A stretch of DNA of 40,818 nucleotides from Isoetes engelmannii (lineage: Eukaryota; Streptophyta; Lycopodiopsida; Isoetales; Isoetaceae): contig JAANSK020066686.1 of NCBI GenBank assembly GCA_011763485.2, positions 1 to 40,818 of the forward strand. Reading direction: 5' to 3'. The notes under the pieces were generated by a model. It did no database searches, had not been told where the DNA came from, and worked only from the letters and a program-made list of their open reading frames with translations. Shown here one piece after another: positions 38,190-40,818 of this stretch (positions are counted from its first letter, which is position 1; the number at the start of each line of letters is the position of its first letter). The position numbers and the translations under genes were made by a program.

Positions 38190-39190
38190 TCCCAAGCATA
38201 CAGCCCTACCTGGGGCACTCTTTCAAAACCTTGTATAAAGATATTTTATATCTCTTGTGGTGGTTTTGGCTATGATTTGAGGGTTGGGATCAAATTATGT
38301 TCTCAATTTAATTGTGTCTATGAAGTTTCGGAAGAGGGTCGAGATCATCTGGTTAATGTAACATCTCTCATGTCATGCATTGTTCTAACCAACCATAGAA
38401 TATAATACAATTTTTAATGTCCAATAGAGATCATCATTGCCTAGAGATGCATAAATGTTTCTTTGTGAAGTCCTTTTCCCATTCACTTTACATTGCATGT
38501 CCTCGATAACCGAAACCTATACAACGTCAATTGGCAGAACTTTCCAATTAACCGGACAATCCATACTAATATTGCAATAATGTAAGGTGACGTTTGTAAC
38601 CCATAAGGCAATATTGGGTGTTTTGTATGTGTGCCTCTACTACATTAATTAGGAGATTAACATGAGGACCTGACACACATGTCCCATGTTGACATGAACA
38701 TGGGCGTTGATCTGAACATGGGCGTTGTGATGGGTGGCATGTGAGGCCCTGATTTATCGCCTAGAATTTTGAGTTTCCGATAAGTACATCTTCTCCCGCT
38801 CTTCATTTCCATGTTTCCTCCATTCATTGTGCTCTTGGTTCCGCATCATTCTCCATTCAATTCAGCAAGAAATTCTTTCAAGTTCACTATGTTGATTTGC
38901 CCTCTTACGAATAGCAAATGAATATTCTAACTTGGTTTTGGATATGTTTATAAACCATTCCACAGTTTTTCAGATGGCACTAGCTCGATCACAGTTGAAA
39001 TTCAGGTTGCTTTAATATTTTTATTGGTAGCTGCATTACTCATTGAAAAGGGCGCACAAGGTTGACAATTCTATCTTATTTTCGATATGTAGATTGAGTG
39101 ATTCAATGGATTGGATGGAGTAAATAATGCAATCACTAATAGTTCGGATCGTAATGTACATTTTCTGTGCATTTTGTTTGCTTTGCAATA
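38190..39190. other. Intergenic, nothing recognised
   Basis: No open frame with a family signature, no LTR or PBS, and no RNA gene is visible. A short direct repeat (GAACATGGGCGTTG twice near 38697-38727) is the only local structure noted. Confidence 0.5.
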
Positions 39191-39191
39191 G

Positions 39192-39456
39192 GTCATGAAT
39201 AGACTTTGTGAAGAAGTGACAATTGTCTTTGTGATATTGCTTGGCTGCATGGACAAAGGTATATAGGCATGTTGTGGAGCTCAGCTTAAGATTTGCTCAG
39301 TTTGATATTGCTGCACCTGATCTCATCATGGTTTTCAGCCTACCAGCAACTAGAGTTGCTAGTGTTCTGTTGGATGTACTTCAATTGAGAGTGATAACAA
39401 TACGTGATGAGGAGAATGGAGAGCAAGACGATGAGCTACTTGCTAGCAAATGCTAA
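39192..39456 (+). other. Possible exon(s) of an unrecognised gene
   Basis: Two adjacent codable segments follow acceptor-like sites. TTTGCAATAG (to 39191) is followed by a frame containing VMNRLCEEVTIVFVILLGC, ending at AAAG|GTATAT. Then GATTTGCTCAG precedes a frame with FDIAAPDLIMVFSLPATRV, LLDVLQLRV and an acidic end (DEENGEQDDELLASKC) with a stop at 39454-39456. Composition looks coding, but I recognise no family and cannot link the segments. It may be chance or TE-derived. Confidence 0.25.
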
Positions 39457-40818
39457 TCAAATGAGATGATATGTACTTATTATGAGTCTATAATTTTTTG
39501 ATCCGTCTTAAAGACATGATGGTCTTTATGGTCTCACAAGATGCAATATCATTCCATTTCATTTCAGATCCCTCCCTTCCTCATCACCAAAGTTACGATG
39601 TTATGATGCATCAGCCCTGAGGTGAATTATCTGCATGAGTCTAGCATGAGTCTATAGATGGATAATTTAATTTAATTTAATGTATTATCACGCCATTATA
39701 GACCCCCAGGTATAGATTAACATGATGCTGTAGTTAGCAAGATACATGTAATTCGCCACTAAGAGTGCATCTAAGATCTTTCCTCGACTTTCACCTAGGT
39801 TAGTCTTATTCTTATATCGTTATATCATTCAAACACATTTCTAGGCAATTCCCTCCTATCCTTCTGTCAGGTGCTTATCATCCTTGTCTGTTTTATCTGC
39901 TAAGAACGTTCCAAATAAATCTGCAATTCTCTCACAACTGATCACAAGGACGTTTGGCTGGAACATGATAATGAGATAACATCATATGTTAGATGCTACA
40001 AAAGGACCCATATGCATCCATGAAAATAATCCATTACCTTAACAACTGATTGTTCCATTGCATCCCTGAGCATTGTATCCTGTAATCATTGAGGTGTTAT
40101 GAGTTTAACCAATAATCAAGGGTAACTGATATGACATACCAGCCAGCTCGCAATTCCTGGAAAGCCTGACACATCAACACCATGATTGAAAAGTGGTTTT
40201 GCTGTGGTCTGAAGGTAGGGTTCTCAAAACCCAATCGTATCCGCCTGATAAAAGGCCAAAGCATTTAAGAACTTAATGCCAATTCTGATCTGGTACCATG
40301 TTAATAGTTAACAAATAATGGGTAAGCGTAGCAGATTCCTGAAATCAGAACTAGAGACTGTTTCCAGCCGTTTCTTCATCTAAGCTTTTTAATGGGATCG
40401 CCTTCTTACTACATGCAACTGCTGCTTCAAGATAAAAACTGCCACTTCCGAAATAGAGTTTATCTCCAACCGTCAAATTTTGGATACAGTCAAAATGGGA
40501 TCTTATGAGTTTATTCTGATTTTAGCTTCAATCTAGTACCTAGATTCAGTATAATTAGGGGATATTCCTATTTCCTCCCTCCCTCTCCTAGGGTCTGCCC
40601 TTCGGGCAACCCAAAAAGAAAAGAAACCAGAAAAGATGGTGATCTGATGATCCTTCACGAACTTCTGGACGTGACTAGAAATTGTTACAGTTCCATATTA
40701 CAAAGAATAAGGTCAAAGAAGAAATGTCATATTGAATGCATTCCCTTGATGGGATGACTTTCCAGCCACTCAACATTCAAGCACCTTAGCATGGTTATGG
40801 AACCCAAGATCCCTTGCT
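39457..40818. other. Intergenic, nothing recognised
   Basis: No gene is visible on either strand. A small hairpin-forming sequence (GGGTCTGCCCTTCGGGCAACCC, arms at 40591-40600 and 40603-40612) follows a CT-rich stretch and is followed by an A-rich stretch. Confidence 0.5.

Overview
The window is nuclear DNA from a land plant. It has spliceosomal GT-AG introns, Copia-type LTR retrotransposons with the plant primer-binding site TGGTATCAGAGCC, and LINE remnants. About 82% of it (2381-35828) is one complete plus-strand gene for HYDIN, the giant ASH/MSP-repeat protein of the ciliary central pair. HYDIN is kept only in lineages that build motile cilia, so the plant should make flagellated sperm. 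A fern or lycophyte fits best; a moss, liverwort, hornwort, cycad or Ginkgo cannot be excluded. I did not identify the species.

I rebuilt HYDIN from conserved protein segments and splice phase: 26 exons, every junction phase-consistent, 13,680 nt of coding sequence, 4,559 residues. Most introns are 62-180 nt. Six are long: intron 2 (1.2 kb), intron 8 (1.1 kb), intron 17 (2.75 kb), intron 18 (1.7 kb), intron 23 (6.7 kb) and intron 25 (4.4 kb). Introns 17, 18, 23 and 25 are swollen by retroelements; introns 2 and 8 hold tandem duplications. Exon 22 (2.2 kb) carries an adenylate-kinase-like P-loop segment. The last exon (5.9 kb) encodes 43% of the protein without an intron.

Layout: 1-2080, no recognisable gene. 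2082-2315, probable HYDIN promoter with a duplicated ACGT-core element and a TATA box. 2381-9591, exons 1-16. 9592-15314, exons 17-19 and TE-loaded introns. 15315-18291, exons 20-23. 18292-24974, intron 23 with layered LTR elements, including a young non-autonomous element (20978-23992) with matching target-site duplications, near-identical LTRs, a gag-like ORF and a second ORF I cannot place. 24975-25511, exons 24-25. 25512-29891, intron 25 with a decayed, pol-deleted Copia element, tandem repeats and an assembly gap. 29892-35828, exon 26. 35829-40818, a poly(A) signal, two LINE 3' ends in opposite orientation (one with a pentanucleotide tail), one possible exon of an unknown gene near 39.3 kb, and otherwise featureless DNA.
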